DNA from: Colwellia psychrerythraea
Lineage (GTDB): Bacteria; Pseudomonadota; Gammaproteobacteria; Enterobacterales; Alteromonadaceae
Reading direction: 5' to 3'
Length of the DNA: 64,000 bases
NCBI RefSeq assembly: GCF_000764185.1
Contig: NZ_JQEC01000011.1
Coordinates: 124,001-188,000 of the forward strand
Shown piece by piece: positions 35,205-44,186 of this stretch (positions are counted from its first letter, which is position 1; the number at the start of each line of letters is the position of its first letter). The notes below the pieces were generated by a model. It searched no databases. It worked only from the letters and a program-made list of their open reading frames with translations, and was not told where the DNA came from. The position numbers and the translations under genes are program-made.

Positions 35205-35889
35205 ACTGCGGAGTGGATATGAGTTAGAGTAGAAAATAGTATCGGTTAAAAATAAAGCATAAAATATACCACGCTATTAAAATCCTTTTTTTTCAGTGAT
35301 GTAGTAATGACCGATAAATCATCAAACTCAAAAGTGTAAAATAAGCGGACACATGTCCAATCATAAATGTTAATCAATTCAGTTAAACAATCACTTATTA
35401 CGCTGTAACCTACCAGTCCAAACACTAAAGACTTCCTTACAATAATCCTGTATAAACCACGCACTAAAGTTCACCTGGGTCATTTACAATTAGTAAAGGC
35501 GCGCTATGACAGTTACTCAATTTGACCCGAAACAACTCACAACACTAGAAACACCTATAAAGGTCATTGAAGAGCAGTCAACTACTTTCACCTCTAACGC
35601 TAGACAAGGTGAACAAAGTTCAGAGAACGCTGCAAAGATAAGCTTCGTAAGTCTCGATTGATCAAATAGCTTACGGCTTAAGCGCGTTTTTAAATTAATA
35701 AAATGATCGTCGTTATTTATTATCAATCATATACCATCTGACTTTTTAGTAATTTAAACTAACCTTTTTGTGGCCGTTGTTAGCCTTTCAAATGAATTAA
35801 AAAATGTCCACTTTTAGCTAACGGTTGCGCACAATTCTGAAAATTAGCCACAGCCATACTTATAGTCCCTTAAACATAGGAGCACTATC
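35205..35889. other. 685-base region without a convincing gene
   Basis: It holds only short doubtful frames, among them a 51-codon frame on the plus strand at 35506-35661 (start MTVTQFDPKQL, preceded by TAAAGG) and two minus-strand frames of about 70 codons with poor composition. GTTAGCC and GCTAAC occur ~45 bases apart near 35783-35825. None could be tied to a known family. Confidence 0.45.
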
Positions 35890-36513
35890 ATGTATGACAT
35901 GATTCCATACACCCCAAAAGCTAGCTGGAATAAAGGAAAACTGGTTGGTCAAAAACTTCCTCTAAAACTTGAGGAAATTTGGTCTATTAGAACAAGGCTT
36001 GATTTAGCAAATAACCTACGTGAATTAACGATGTTTAATTTGGCTCTAGATTGCAAATTAAGCGCATGTGATTTCATCAAGCTTAAAGTGATGGACATTG
36101 CTCATGGAGAAAACATCCAATCACGAGCATTGTTAATTCAACAAAAAACAGGAACTCCTGTTCAATTTGAAATAACAAAAAAAACTCGAACAGCTTTACA
36201 AAAATGGACTTTATTTCAATCACTTCATTCTAGTGATTATTTATTTGGAAGTAGAGTAAAAGATAATTTCCATTTATCGACTCGGCAATATGCCAGAATA
36301 GTAAAAAAGTGGATTGCTAGTATTGGCTTGGATGTAACATCCTATGGCACTCATTCAATGAGGCGCACTAAGGCTACTTTGATTTATAAAAAAACGACGA
36401 ACCTGAGAGCTGTTCAAATTTTGCTTAGTCATACAAAGCTAGAGAGTACGGTTCGTTATCTTGGTATAGAGGTCGATGACGCACTTGAGCTATCTGAAAC
36501 GATAGATATCTAA
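35890..36513 (+). CDS. Solitary short tyrosine recombinase, Arg I replaced by Ser
   Basis: 207 residues, only the catalytic domain of a tyrosine recombinase. Seen: Lys86 in the beta hairpin (QQKTG), H155 and R158 in GTHSMRRTKATL, H181 in LLSHTKLESTVRYLG, nucleophile Y190. The first catalytic Arg is expected in the segment CKLSACDFIKLKV (55-67), where close relatives as I recall them read SKLRGCD; here the position is Ser58. AGGAG precedes the ATG. Family members are small, widespread and of unknown target. No att site was found. Confidence 0.8.
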   Translation: MYDMIPYTPKASWNKGKLVGQKLPLKLEEIWSIRTRLDLANNLRELTMFNLALDCKLSACDFIKLKVMDIAHGENIQSRALLIQQKTGTPVQFEITKKTRTALQKWTLFQSLHSSDYLFGSRVKDNFHLSTRQYARIVKKWIASIGLDVTSYGTHSMRRTKATLIYKKTTNLRAVQILLSHTKLESTVRYLGIEVDDALELSETIDI

Positions 36514-36690
36514 TCGCAAATGACTTAGGAAGTATGGACGCTTCCTACCGCAGAGCGGTCCTAATTATTAGAATCATTACTCACACGTTTATGGCCATTA
36601 TCTTCAAGAATAGCTGACATTAACAGTATTATTCTAAGGCTCTTTCGCCCCCATTGCGAGTTAGCAACTATAAACTTAAGGCTGAATTAC

Positions 36691-37101
36691 TTAGCCACTA
36701 CACTTGTTGTCGATTTGATCTAGTAGTTTCTCGAGTACGCAGCGGCGCTGTACTAGCCCTACCACTTTGCCTACCTCAACCACTGGCAATACCCGGCGAT
36801 TCTGTTGGAGGAACTTATCCGCAACATCGACCAGGTTGGTATTGACACCGATCGATTCGACTTCAGTTGTCATCCGGTCACGAACTAACTCGCCGATGGT
36901 CGAGAAATAGCCTCCCATCAGCGCGCCGCGCATACAGTCAGCTTCGGACAGAAAGCCGATTAAGTTGTTATCGGCATCAACCACCGGCGCACCGGACATA
37001 CTGGCGGTTAGCAGTTGGCGCAGGGCTACGATCACCCCACTCTCGGGGCGAAATGATAACGGTGAACGGTCCATGATGGTTTCAGCGGTAATAGTCTGCA
37101 T
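36691..37101 (-). CDS. CBS-pair protein, GC-rich relative to surroundings
   Basis: 136 residues made only of two CBS motifs (about 1-60 and 70-130: SPLSFRPESGVIVALRQLL, GAPVVDADNNLIGFLSEADC, and SIGVNTNLVDVADKFLQQNRRVLPVVEVGKVVGLVQRR). CBS pairs bind adenine nucleotides and regulate partners, none of which is evident here. Third positions are clearly more GC-rich than in neighbouring genes, which suggests transfer from a GC-richer source. Upstream lies a complex palindromic leader (37253-37376). Confidence 0.85.
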   Translation of the reverse strand: MQTITAETIMDRSPLSFRPESGVIVALRQLLTASMSGAPVVDADNNLIGFLSEADCMRGALMGGYFSTIGELVRDRMTTEVESIGVNTNLVDVADKFLQQNRRVLPVVEVGKVVGLVQRRCVLEKLLDQIDNKCSG

Positions 37102-37201
37102 GTAAGTCTCCTGAAGCGGTGGCTCGCTCGTTTGGGTATTGTTGATTATTATTTGTTGTCGAATGATAGTAGCAACAGCCGTGCCACCTATTCCATATGA
37201 G

Positions 37202-37238
37202 AATTAACTGTTTTATAACAAACAGTTAATTTTTTTAT
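37202..37238 (+). terminator. Terminator-like hairpin upstream of the CBS gene
   Basis: AATTAACTGTTT (37202-37213) pairs perfectly with AAACAGTTAATT (37220-37231), followed by a T run on the plus strand. No plus-strand gene ends just before it, so it may act in the leader region or be part of the palindrome cluster. Confidence 0.6.
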
Positions 37239-37252
37239 ACAGCAAAAAAAAT

Positions 37253-37376
37253 AATCACTCTCTGGTAATGTATAGCGATTAAAGTGTTGTAGGAGTCTTC
37301 CTTGCACCGAAATGGTGCTATCCGCCGAGGCGTGCATGGGAGGGGAAGACTAACCAGCAGTCATAAGAGAGTGATT
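37253..37376. ncRNA. Candidate structured RNA or nested palindrome
   Basis: AATCACTCTCT (37253-37263) and AGAGAGTGATT (37366-37376) form an 11-bp outer stem. Inside it AGTCTTCC (37294-37301) pairs with GGAAGACT (37344-37351), enclosing GCACC/GGTGC (37304-37318) and CGCC/GGCG (37323-37332), so the core is a three-way junction. On the minus strand the outer stem is followed by a run of eight T (37243-37250), and the CBS gene lies ~140 bases further. No known riboswitch class was recognised. Confidence 0.5.
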
Positions 37377-37399
37377 GATGCTAACCACTGCCAATATTA

Positions 37400-37621
37400 A
37401 TGAAAGTACGAAAAAAAGCACAGCAAGGCATGCACTTCGAGCAATTCTCTATTGTTACTAATGCCGCCGTTGCCGGACTTTGTGTCGCTTTATTACCACG
37501 TTTTTTGATTAAAAATGAATTACAACGCGGAGAATTACAAGTAGTTTGTAATAAAGCTGTGCATACAGAAGGTGACTATTACTTAGTGATAGCTAGTGAA
37601 AAAGTTGTAAATATAAAATAG
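37400..37621 (+). pseudogene. LysR regulator, C-terminal fragment
   Basis: 73 residues matching only the end of a LysR inducer-binding domain: GMHFEQFSIVTNAAVAGLCVALLPRFLI and ELQRGELQVVC. The helix-turn-helix and ~200 residues are missing; the sequence upstream is the palindromic segment. A remnant, not a functional regulator. Confidence 0.78.
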
Positions 37622-37636
37622 CTAAAATTTATAACG

Positions 37637-37667
37637 AAAAAAGGCCTGATAAAATCAGACCTTTTTT
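37637..37667. terminator. Bidirectional intrinsic terminator
   Basis: AAAAAAGG-CTGAT and ATCAG-CCTTTTTT form a strong hairpin with A and T arms on both sides. It ends the NCS2 permease gene on the minus strand and the LysR remnant on the plus strand. Confidence 0.88.
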
Positions 37668-37689
37668 ATAAGTAAGTAACTAATATGAA

Positions 37690-39054
37690 TTATGCCGGAT
37701 TAGTTATTTTTTCAACGTCAATAGCGCATTGTTCTTTAATCTGTACTGCTTCTTCATCAGGATCTTCTATAACATCACCGTCAGGCAGCACTGCATTTAA
37801 AATCAGCGCAATTAAAGAGCCCGTAGTAATGCCTGAGGCTAAAATTATCTTAATGAACTCGGGTAATTGACTTAACAATTCAGGACGAACTGTTACCGCC
37901 ATACCTGCGCCAATACTTACCGCGATAATAATACCATTTCTTTTGGTATGTTTAGTCTCTGATAAAATATTTACCCCTGCTGTGATGATCATGGCAAACA
38001 TAACCAAACCTGCACCACCCAAAACTGGCAGTGGTATAGATACAACTAATGCACCAATAATTGGGAAAAGACCAGCAAGAATCAACATAGCCCCAGTAAT
38101 CGCAACAACATAGCGACTCGCCACTCCTGTCATACCAACAATACCAACGTTTTGAGAGAAAGAAGAGAAAGGCGTGGTAGAAAATACTGACGCTAAAGCT
38201 GAACCTAGCCCGTCACATAAAATACCGCTAGATAACTTCTTACCGGTTAACTTTGTTTTAGTGACATTCGATAATGCTAAGAAATCACCGGTAGATTCAA
38301 CGATAGTCACTAAGTAAGCAATTGACATGCCGATAATACCGCTAATAGGAAAGCTTAAACCAAAATGAAAAGGACTAGGTAAGGCAAATAAAGGCGCCTC
38401 TTGCACGGGCTTAAAGTCAACAAGACCTAAAGTAACACAGACAATAAAACCTACGATCATACCAATGACAACGGCTGCCGCTGACAAGATACCTTTACCG
38501 AACATAGACAACAGTACTACCATTGTTAAAACCAACATACCAATGGCTAAGTTAGGTAGTGAAGCATAACCTTCTTGACCTACTTGTCCACCAGCAAACC
38601 AATCAACCGCAACGGGGATTAATGACAGACCTATTAAAGTCACCACGGTACCGGTAACAATCGGCGGGAAAAATTTCCTGATGAATGGCATAAAGAAGCT
38701 ACCGACGATCATCACTAGTGAAGCGACCAGAGCAGAGCCTAAAATTCCGGCAACACCATGCTCAAAACCAATGGCAATAGAGACACCAACAAAAGTAAAA
38801 CTGGTGCCCATAACACAAGGTAATCTAATACCTACGGGACCAACACCTCTACATTGAATAATTGTAACCACACCGGAAACAAGCATTGCGGCATTTACCA
38901 GCACGACAATATCTTCTACGGGTAAACCCAAAACACCACCAACAACTAAAGGCACGGTAATTATCGCCCCTAAAGCAGCAAGTAAATGTTGTGCTGCAAG
39001 TATTAGAGATGTGCCTACAGGTGGCTTATCTTCAACTTTATATAGAATTTCCAT
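37690..39054 (-). CDS. Nucleobase:cation symporter-2 (uracil/xanthine permease type)
   Basis: 454 residues, about 12-14 membrane segments. NCS2 signatures: LILAAQHLLAALGAIITVPLVVGG at the start with the conserved QH, the central SIAYLVTIVESTGDFLALS (substrate-binding Glu in the VESTGD motif), and PLPVLGGAGLVMFAMI. The pattern fits the xanthine/uric acid branch (XanP/PbuX/UacT) better than uracil permeases, but the substrate is uncertain. No purine genes are nearby. A perfect 13-base palindrome in the upstream region is a candidate operator. Confidence 0.92.
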   Translation of the reverse strand: MEILYKVEDKPPVGTSLILAAQHLLAALGAIITVPLVVGGVLGLPVEDIVVLVNAAMLVSGVVTIIQCRGVGPVGIRLPCVMGTSFTFVGVSIAIGFEHGVAGILGSALVASLVMIVGSFFMPFIRKFFPPIVTGTVVTLIGLSLIPVAVDWFAGGQVGQEGYASLPNLAIGMLVLTMVVLLSMFGKGILSAAAVVIGMIVGFIVCVTLGLVDFKPVQEAPLFALPSPFHFGLSFPISGIIGMSIAYLVTIVESTGDFLALSNVTKTKLTGKKLSSGILCDGLGSALASVFSTTPFSSFSQNVGIVGMTGVASRYVVAITGAMLILAGLFPIIGALVVSIPLPVLGGAGLVMFAMIITAGVNILSETKHTKRNGIIIAVSIGAGMAVTVRPELLSQLPEFIKIILASGITTGSLIALILNAVLPDGDVIEDPDEEAVQIKEQCAIDVEKITNPA

Positions 39055-39418
39055 CGTACCATCCGAATTTTTATTATTGTTTAAAGACGCTGAAAAACAG
39101 CGCGTTTACTACATTGTTGGTATAGTAATATCTCGATACTTCCACAAAGCTGACATAGTCGTCAATATTTTATCATTCCACAATGTGGATGAATATTTAT
39201 AACAAAAACGATAGTTTTTATTCTAAATGCGAAGCACTTTCCTGAGCCATATAATTGTTATTTTGGATATTTAGTCATTTGAAAAAGCAACAGTGTAAGG
39301 TATGCCACGTTTAAATTCAGAACTTTTATCTTTATGATAATTAAGATAAATTAGTAACTATTAAGATGTATTCCCTGTACCGACGAGTCGAAAAACAAGT
39401 GACTTAAAGGAAGTTTAT
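39055..39418. other. Promoter region of the NCS2 permease, 364 bases
   Basis: No gene. It contains the palindrome TCCACA-A-TGTGGA at 39177-39189. A purine riboswitch was looked for and not found. Confidence 0.5.
39177..39189. promoter_or_regulatory. Perfect 6-1-6 palindrome, possible operator
   Basis: TCCACA, one A, TGTGGA, ~120 bases upstream of the NCS2 start. It does not match the E. coli PurR box that I know, so the regulator is unknown. Confidence 0.4.
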
Positions 39419-39653
39419 ATGTCAGAAGTGGATATCAAAAAACTAATAAAGATGTATCGACTTATCTGCACAGGCGTTCTTGACCTATTTCTTATGTTCG
39501 CAATTGTCGCTGATGAATTCTTAATAAATAGCCCTACTCAGTCAACGCTTTGATCTAGGTTTGCCTTTATCAGCCGTTGATCCGAGCTTTATATGGCCTA
39601 CGGTAATTTTGGGCTTAAATGTAGTACTTTATTTGCCTTTCTATTCTTTTTAA
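39419..39653 (+). pseudogene. Frameshifted small membrane protein gene
   Basis: ATG at 39419 with AAGGAAG in front encodes MSEVDIKKLIKMYRLICTGV, a membrane segment and ...SPTQSTL before a stop at 39551. Dropping one T of TTT (39549-39551) joins it to DLGLPLSAVDPSFIWPTV, ILGLNVVLYLPFYSF and a stop at 39651-39653. The result is a ~77-residue protein with two helices. Not recognised. It is a second case of a single-base frameshift in this accessory zone. Confidence 0.65.
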
Positions 39654-39759
39654 AAAGTCTTAATTGAAATAGTTAAAGCTAAATAACAACAAATAAAGCA
39701 TCCTATAGCAATGTAAAAACAGTTAAACAAATACCCTCTATAAATTATGGATACCTATT

Positions 39760-40044
39760 ATGAATTTAGATAAATCAACAAAACGTATTTCAAAAAGAGT
39801 TAAAAAGGGCTTTCAAGGTTATCCTCAAATTACCTTGGCTTATTTTGGTGAAACAACTGATTGTGCGTCAGAAGTCGTCGTGGGTTACATCTTAGAAGAA
39901 GGCGCAACGGTGCAAGAGCAGAAGTTTTCCAGTAAGGCTGATGCTAGAGCAGATGAAACCATACAAACAACATTATTGAAGATAATCGAACGAGCTGATG
40001 CAAAAACAGTCACAGAAATTGCAGGTGTTGCAGTTATCCAATGA
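39760..40044 (+). CDS. Conserved hypothetical protein, 94 residues
   Basis: 94 residues, soluble, begins MNLDKSTKRISKRVKKGFQGYPQITLAYFG with a basic N-terminus, then an acidic part (SEVVVGYILEEGATVQEQKF, ADETIQTTLLKIIERADAKTVTEI). No motif recognised. Composition and codon use look normal. Single gene. Confidence 0.65.
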   Translation: MNLDKSTKRISKRVKKGFQGYPQITLAYFGETTDCASEVVVGYILEEGATVQEQKFSSKADARADETIQTTLLKIIERADAKTVTEIAGVAVIQ

Positions 40045-40155
40045 TACTAGTAAGTTAAACTACTGCTAACAGGGAAGTAATTTTTCAATTTAAGCATTAA
40101 CAAGTACTTTTCATAGCTAAATACACATTTAGATGAATAAATTTATAGGGATATT

Positions 40156-41334
40156 ATGAAATCATTTAACTTCTATAACATAACTAACTCGGCTTTTAAA
40201 AAACTCGGGTTTAGCTGCGCTTTCACTTTTGCAATTATCGCCAGCAATACCTTGGCTGAAGATAAATTACCTACTCAATTTACCGATGTTACTCTTGACT
40301 CAAAGTTAAAAATTGACTTTGAACCGGTCAATGACATGTTAGATGCTAATGTATTTAATATGGGACCATCTCGAAGAGTAAACGCCAAACGTCCCAGGGC
40401 TTCTATGGGTACTAAACTAAAGCGTGCTATTAGTGCATCGACTCATAATGAGGCGAATAGATTTACTTACGAGTTGATACAAAAGAATAACCATGAAGAT
40501 AAAGTCACAGCAATTAAACTTTATCTAGAGTCCATTCCGGCTAAAACGTCACTAAAGCAATATAACAGAGCAGAGCAATTGGCTTACTGGCTAAACCTCT
40601 ATAATATCACCGTAATTAATGAAATAGTAAAACGTTACCCAAGAATACGACTAAAGAAACTATTAACAGGCAGTAACTCACTGTTAGATGAAAAACTCAT
40701 TAATATTGATGGTATTGAGTTAAGTTTAAATGACATACACCATGATATTTTATATAAGAATTATTATAAAAACCCACTGATCATTTATGGTTTATATCAA
40801 GGCAATATCGGCGGCCCCAACATTAATAAAAAAGCCTATACCGGAAAAAATGTTTATCGTTTATTAAAAGCAAATGCCACGGAGTTTATTAACTCGAATA
40901 GGGGCACCAATACAGATATGTTTAGTGAGTTAGAAGTTTCTAGCTATTATGCTCGCAATGCTGATTATTTCCCTGATTTTGAACATGATTTAAGATCCCA
41001 TTTGCTACAGTTTGCTGATGAAAAAACCAGTAAAAAAATCGACCTGGCAGATGAGCTCACAGCAAACATAAATAATTGGAAAGTCACTGACTTATATGGC
41101 AGTGATAGGGTATTTGGTGGCGGTACAGCACCTGGCGCGGCAGGGATGTTAGGCTCAGGTGCGGACCCATCATTAACCCAGAAAGTAATGGAAGATGCAA
41201 ATATGGGTAAAGGAGTTAACCTTACCGATACTCAAATCAGCCGACTTAGGCAGCTTATGAAAGTTAGAGCTAAAAACATCGGTAATACCTCGGTAACCGT
41301 AAATGATTTAGACGACTCAGAAGATGACAACTAA
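40156..41334 (+). CDS. Exported DUF547-domain protein
   Basis: 392 residues with a signal peptide ending near ASNTLA (about 35). Residues about 85-260 form a DUF547 domain: NRAEQLAYWLNLYNITVINEIVKRYP, LINIDGIELSLNDIHHDIL, NPLIIYGLYQGNIGGPNI, AYTGKNVYRLLKANATEFINS. The fold is related to cysteine-protease/transglutaminase-like proteins but the Cys is not at an obvious place, and no activity is known. The C-terminus has a Gly/Ala-rich stretch (GGGTAPGAAGMLGSGAD) and an acidic end. Confidence 0.85.
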   Translation: MKSFNFYNITNSAFKKLGFSCAFTFAIIASNTLAEDKLPTQFTDVTLDSKLKIDFEPVNDMLDANVFNMGPSRRVNAKRPRASMGTKLKRAISASTHNEANRFTYELIQKNNHEDKVTAIKLYLESIPAKTSLKQYNRAEQLAYWLNLYNITVINEIVKRYPRIRLKKLLTGSNSLLDEKLINIDGIELSLNDIHHDILYKNYYKNPLIIYGLYQGNIGGPNINKKAYTGKNVYRLLKANATEFINSNRGTNTDMFSELEVSSYYARNADYFPDFEHDLRSHLLQFADEKTSKKIDLADELTANINNWKVTDLYGSDRVFGGGTAPGAAGMLGSGADPSLTQKVMEDANMGKGVNLTDTQISRLRQLMKVRAKNIGNTSVTVNDLDDSEDDN

Positions 41335-41394
41335 AAAATTAATTCTGATAAAGCGGCTCCCCCCGTTCTTCAGATATTTTTAAAGTGCAAGAAA

Positions 41395-41422
41395 AGCAGG
41401 TAACTCGATGTAGTCACCTGCT
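41395..41422 (-). terminator. Probable terminator of the LysR gene
   Basis: AGCAGGTAACT (41395-41405) pairs with AGTCACCTGCT (41412-41422) with one mismatch. On the minus strand a TTTTC stretch follows. Confidence 0.55.
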
Positions 41423-41640
41423 ATTAATCACCTTAATATCTATAACTTATAAGTTGAATAATTAAGATCTAACTTATGTTCACACTCATTCTTATTTGAC
41501 CTTTTTTATAGCTCATAGTTTGAACCAGCCTTAGAGCTGGTAGCGGTAAATAAAAGTACCAGCAGAGTTCTAAATACCATTCTTCGATATTAAAAGATAT
41601 CTCTTAACTGTTACAGGCTCGTAAAACACAGAAAAGCAGA

Positions 41641-42555
41641 TTAAGATTTTAAAGCCTCACCATAAAGCTCACTAACAAAATCAAGAAACGCTTTCACTTT
41701 GGGTATTTTAGCGCGATGTTTTGGGTACAGCGCGAAGACATCCACAGCTGCTGTGCCCCAATCTGGTAATATCTTAATTAACTTACCTGCTGCAACCTCA
41801 CCACGGCTCATATAATCAGGCAACACTGCAATGCCTAAACCATCAACAATGGCTTGTTTAAGCATAACAAAATCATCAACTAATAACCTTGGCTGACAAT
41901 CTAAGGTAAACGACAGCCCTTGCTTGGATAACAAGTTTACAGTTAAGTTTTTATTAACGCTGTTGCTGATTGGATTCATGATCAGTAATTGATGATTAGT
42001 CAGCTCTGCTACGGCCTCAGGTTTACCATTTTTAGCTAAATAAGCGGGACTGGCATATAAACTTCTAGAGACACTACCTAACTTTTTAGCAATAAGCATT
42101 GAGTCTTTTAATTGGCCGATGCGGATAACCACATCAAAACCTTCTTCAATAAAATCAACACGCCGGTTAACGAGGTTAAGTTGTACTTTCAACTCAGGGT
42201 ATTGGTGCATAAACTTGCCCAATGCCGGCCTTAGAATTTGTTGCCCTGTGGCAACCGATGCCCCTACTTTTAACTCGCCGGCAAAACTATGGAAAAGTTC
42301 ACAAACTGAAGCGGTCGCTAAATCAAGTTCATCATGAATGCGTTTGCAGTGTTGTAAATAACGTCGCCCTGCTTCTGTTAAATGCTGAGAACGTGTTGAA
42401 CGCTCTAATAAAGTGACCTCAAGGTTTTGTTCTAAACGCGACACTTTCCTGCTGACATTGGCTTTAGGGATACCTAGCCTATCCGCTGCTAAAGTAAAGC
42501 TGCCCGTTTCAACCACGGCCAAAAACACCATCATGTCATTTAAATCATGTTCCAT
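41641..42555 (-). CDS. LysR-family regulator of the pirin cluster
   Basis: 304 residues, standard LysR architecture: helix-turn-helix in MMVFLAVVETGSFTLAADRLGIPKANVSRKVSRLEQNLEVTLLERSTR, then the CrgA/DsdC-like inducer domain. It is divergent from the pirin gene across 160 bases. The LysR-pirin-isochorismatase arrangement is common in gammaproteobacteria, so it probably controls the pirin and hydrolase genes. Confidence 0.92.
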   Translation of the reverse strand: MEHDLNDMMVFLAVVETGSFTLAADRLGIPKANVSRKVSRLEQNLEVTLLERSTRSQHLTEAGRRYLQHCKRIHDELDLATASVCELFHSFAGELKVGASVATGQQILRPALGKFMHQYPELKVQLNLVNRRVDFIEEGFDVVIRIGQLKDSMLIAKKLGSVSRSLYASPAYLAKNGKPEAVAELTNHQLLIMNPISNSVNKNLTVNLLSKQGLSFTLDCQPRLLVDDFVMLKQAIVDGLGIAVLPDYMSRGEVAAGKLIKILPDWGTAAVDVFALYPKHRAKIPKVKAFLDFVSELYGEALKS

Positions 42556-42715
42556 AAAACCTCCAAGATAAGACTTTCAATTTACCTTGTGTTTATTGTT
42601 GTTGATATTGAGATTATCTTATCAACTAAACAGTATTTATCAAACAATAACTAAGTCCTATTATTACAACCACTGAAACAACTTAAGCAATTAACAACAT
42701 TCAAGGGAGCATCAC

Positions 42716-43414
42716 ATGCAAGTACTTAGCAGAAAATCACTACCTTTAGGTGGCTTTGCCGGATTAACTGAGCACAGATTAGTAACAGACAGACGCGTTT
42801 TTGGCGGTCGTAAAACACCAAATACTTTTGATGGTATTGGCAATTTTGTCTACCTTGCTGATGCACAATTTAATCCAGGTGGCGAAACACATATGCATCC
42901 ACATAAAGAGATTGATGTTATTTCTATCATGATGACTGGCCGAGTAAGCCATGAGGGCTCTTTAGAGCATGGACAGAGTTTAAATGCAGGTGAAGTGCAA
43001 GTTCAGCGTGCTGGCGGTGAAGGTTTCTCACACAACGAAATCAACCCTGATAACACGAAAAACCGGATGTTGCAATTATGGGTATTGCCTGAAGAAGCAG
43101 GACAATCGGCTGGTTATAAACATTACACATTACCTGAAACAGGTGTTACACGAATATATGGCAGTAAAGGACATGAAGGTTCACAGGGGAAGCAGACTTT
43201 TGCGAGCAAAACCACTATTGATATTGTGCGTTTAACAGCAGGTGAATCAATTACCTTTAGCGAAGAAATTTTAGCTTATGTCAGTAAAGGTACTGCTGAT
43301 TTTAGCGATGAAAATAATAGTTTTAAATCCGAAGATGGTGACTTAATTCGTAGCTTTAAAACTGAGATTACCGCCACAAGCGAAGTAGAGATTGTTGTCG
43401 TTAGCCAAGCTTAG
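42716..43414 (+). CDS. Pirin-family bicupin protein
   Basis: 232 residues. The pirin N-terminal cupin is clear: NFVYLADAQFNPGGETHMHPHKEIDVISIMMTGRVSHEGSLEHGQSLNAGEVQVQRAGGEGFSHNEINP, with metal ligands H in HMHPHKE and E in GEGFSHNE. The second cupin is short. YhaK/pirin relatives bind iron and have been linked to quercetinase-type oxidation or redox sensing. First gene of a three-gene run with the isochorismatase-like hydrolase and a small membrane protein. Confidence 0.9.
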   Translation: MQVLSRKSLPLGGFAGLTEHRLVTDRRVFGGRKTPNTFDGIGNFVYLADAQFNPGGETHMHPHKEIDVISIMMTGRVSHEGSLEHGQSLNAGEVQVQRAGGEGFSHNEINPDNTKNRMLQLWVLPEEAGQSAGYKHYTLPETGVTRIYGSKGHEGSQGKQTFASKTTIDIVRLTAGESITFSEEILAYVSKGTADFSDENNSFKSEDGDLIRSFKTEITATSEVEIVVVSQA

Positions 43415-43471
43415 TTAACGACTTAATATATAAAAATTAAAATTAAAATTAAACTAAAACAGGAATACATC

Positions 43472-44095
43472 ATGAACAAATTTGCCGAAACATTAACAAT
43501 AGACAACGCCGTATTAGCCATGATCGATCATCAAACGGGGCTTTTAGTTAGCTGCCGAGATCAAGACCCACATTTAATGACCGAAAACATTAAAGGTTTG
43601 TGTGCCATGGCTAAAGCGGTTGATATACCGACTGTAACCACAGCAAGTATGCCTGACGGTCCAAATGGTCCTATTATGCCAGAAATTATCGAGATATTAG
43701 GTGATGAAGTGATTGAACGTGCGGGTGAAATTAACGCGTGGAAAAGTCCTGAATTTAAAAAAGCTATTGAAGCAACAGGTCGTAAAAAGATCATCATGGC
43801 AGGAGTGGTTACTGATGTTTGTTTAATGTTCCCTGCCATATCAGCAGTAGCCGAAGGTTATGATGTTTACGCTGTTGTTGATGCATCAGGCACATGGAAT
43901 GACGCAGTTGCTCAAGCATCAATTCATCGCATGAGCCAAGCCGGCGTAAAAGTGGCGACCTGGGCTTCAGTACTTGCAGAAGTAATGGATGATTGGCGCA
44001 GCGAAAAAGGCATGGAGCTGGGCGGAATATTAGGTCAGCATACGAGTTACCGCTGGGTATATAATAGTTTTGTACAAGCTAGCCAAGCTAAGTAA
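43472..44095 (+). CDS. Isochorismatase-like hydrolase (YcaC type)
   Basis: 207 residues. AVLAMIDHQTGLLVSC carries the catalytic Asp; KIIMAGVVTDVCLMFPAISAVAEGYDVYAVVDASG carries the catalytic Cys in VTDVC and the preceding cis-peptide region. The pattern matches YcaC, a cysteine hydrolase of unknown substrate. It lies 57 bases after the pirin gene. Confidence 0.9.
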   Translation: MNKFAETLTIDNAVLAMIDHQTGLLVSCRDQDPHLMTENIKGLCAMAKAVDIPTVTTASMPDGPNGPIMPEIIEILGDEVIERAGEINAWKSPEFKKAIEATGRKKIIMAGVVTDVCLMFPAISAVAEGYDVYAVVDASGTWNDAVAQASIHRMSQAGVKVATWASVLAEVMDDWRSEKGMELGGILGQHTSYRWVYNSFVQASQAK

Positions 44096-44186
44096 ATGAG
44101 TAGCCATGTCGGGTAATAAGTAATTGCCCAACATGGCCAAAACTTTAATTATGCACTTATCTTTAACCATTAAGCAGGAGTCATTT

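Noticed and set aside
35246..35726. Two minus-strand frames of 72 and 69 residues
   Set aside because: Poor composition, no ribosome site, no recognisable motif; they lie in a gene-poor AT-rich stretch.
35783..35825. GTTAGCC and GCTAAC about 45 bases apart near the integrase, considered as an integron attC site
   Set aside because: The inner L boxes and the extrahelical-base pattern are missing and no cassette array follows; the nearby enzyme is not IntI.
37294..37351. Assignment of the structured segment to a known riboswitch class
   Set aside because: Compared by memory with glycine, TPP, M-box, fluoride, manganese, molybdenum cofactor, THF and c-di-GMP classes; core motifs do not match.
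39055..39418. Purine riboswitch upstream of the NCS2 permease
   Set aside because: No conserved core or three-way junction could be found in the leader.
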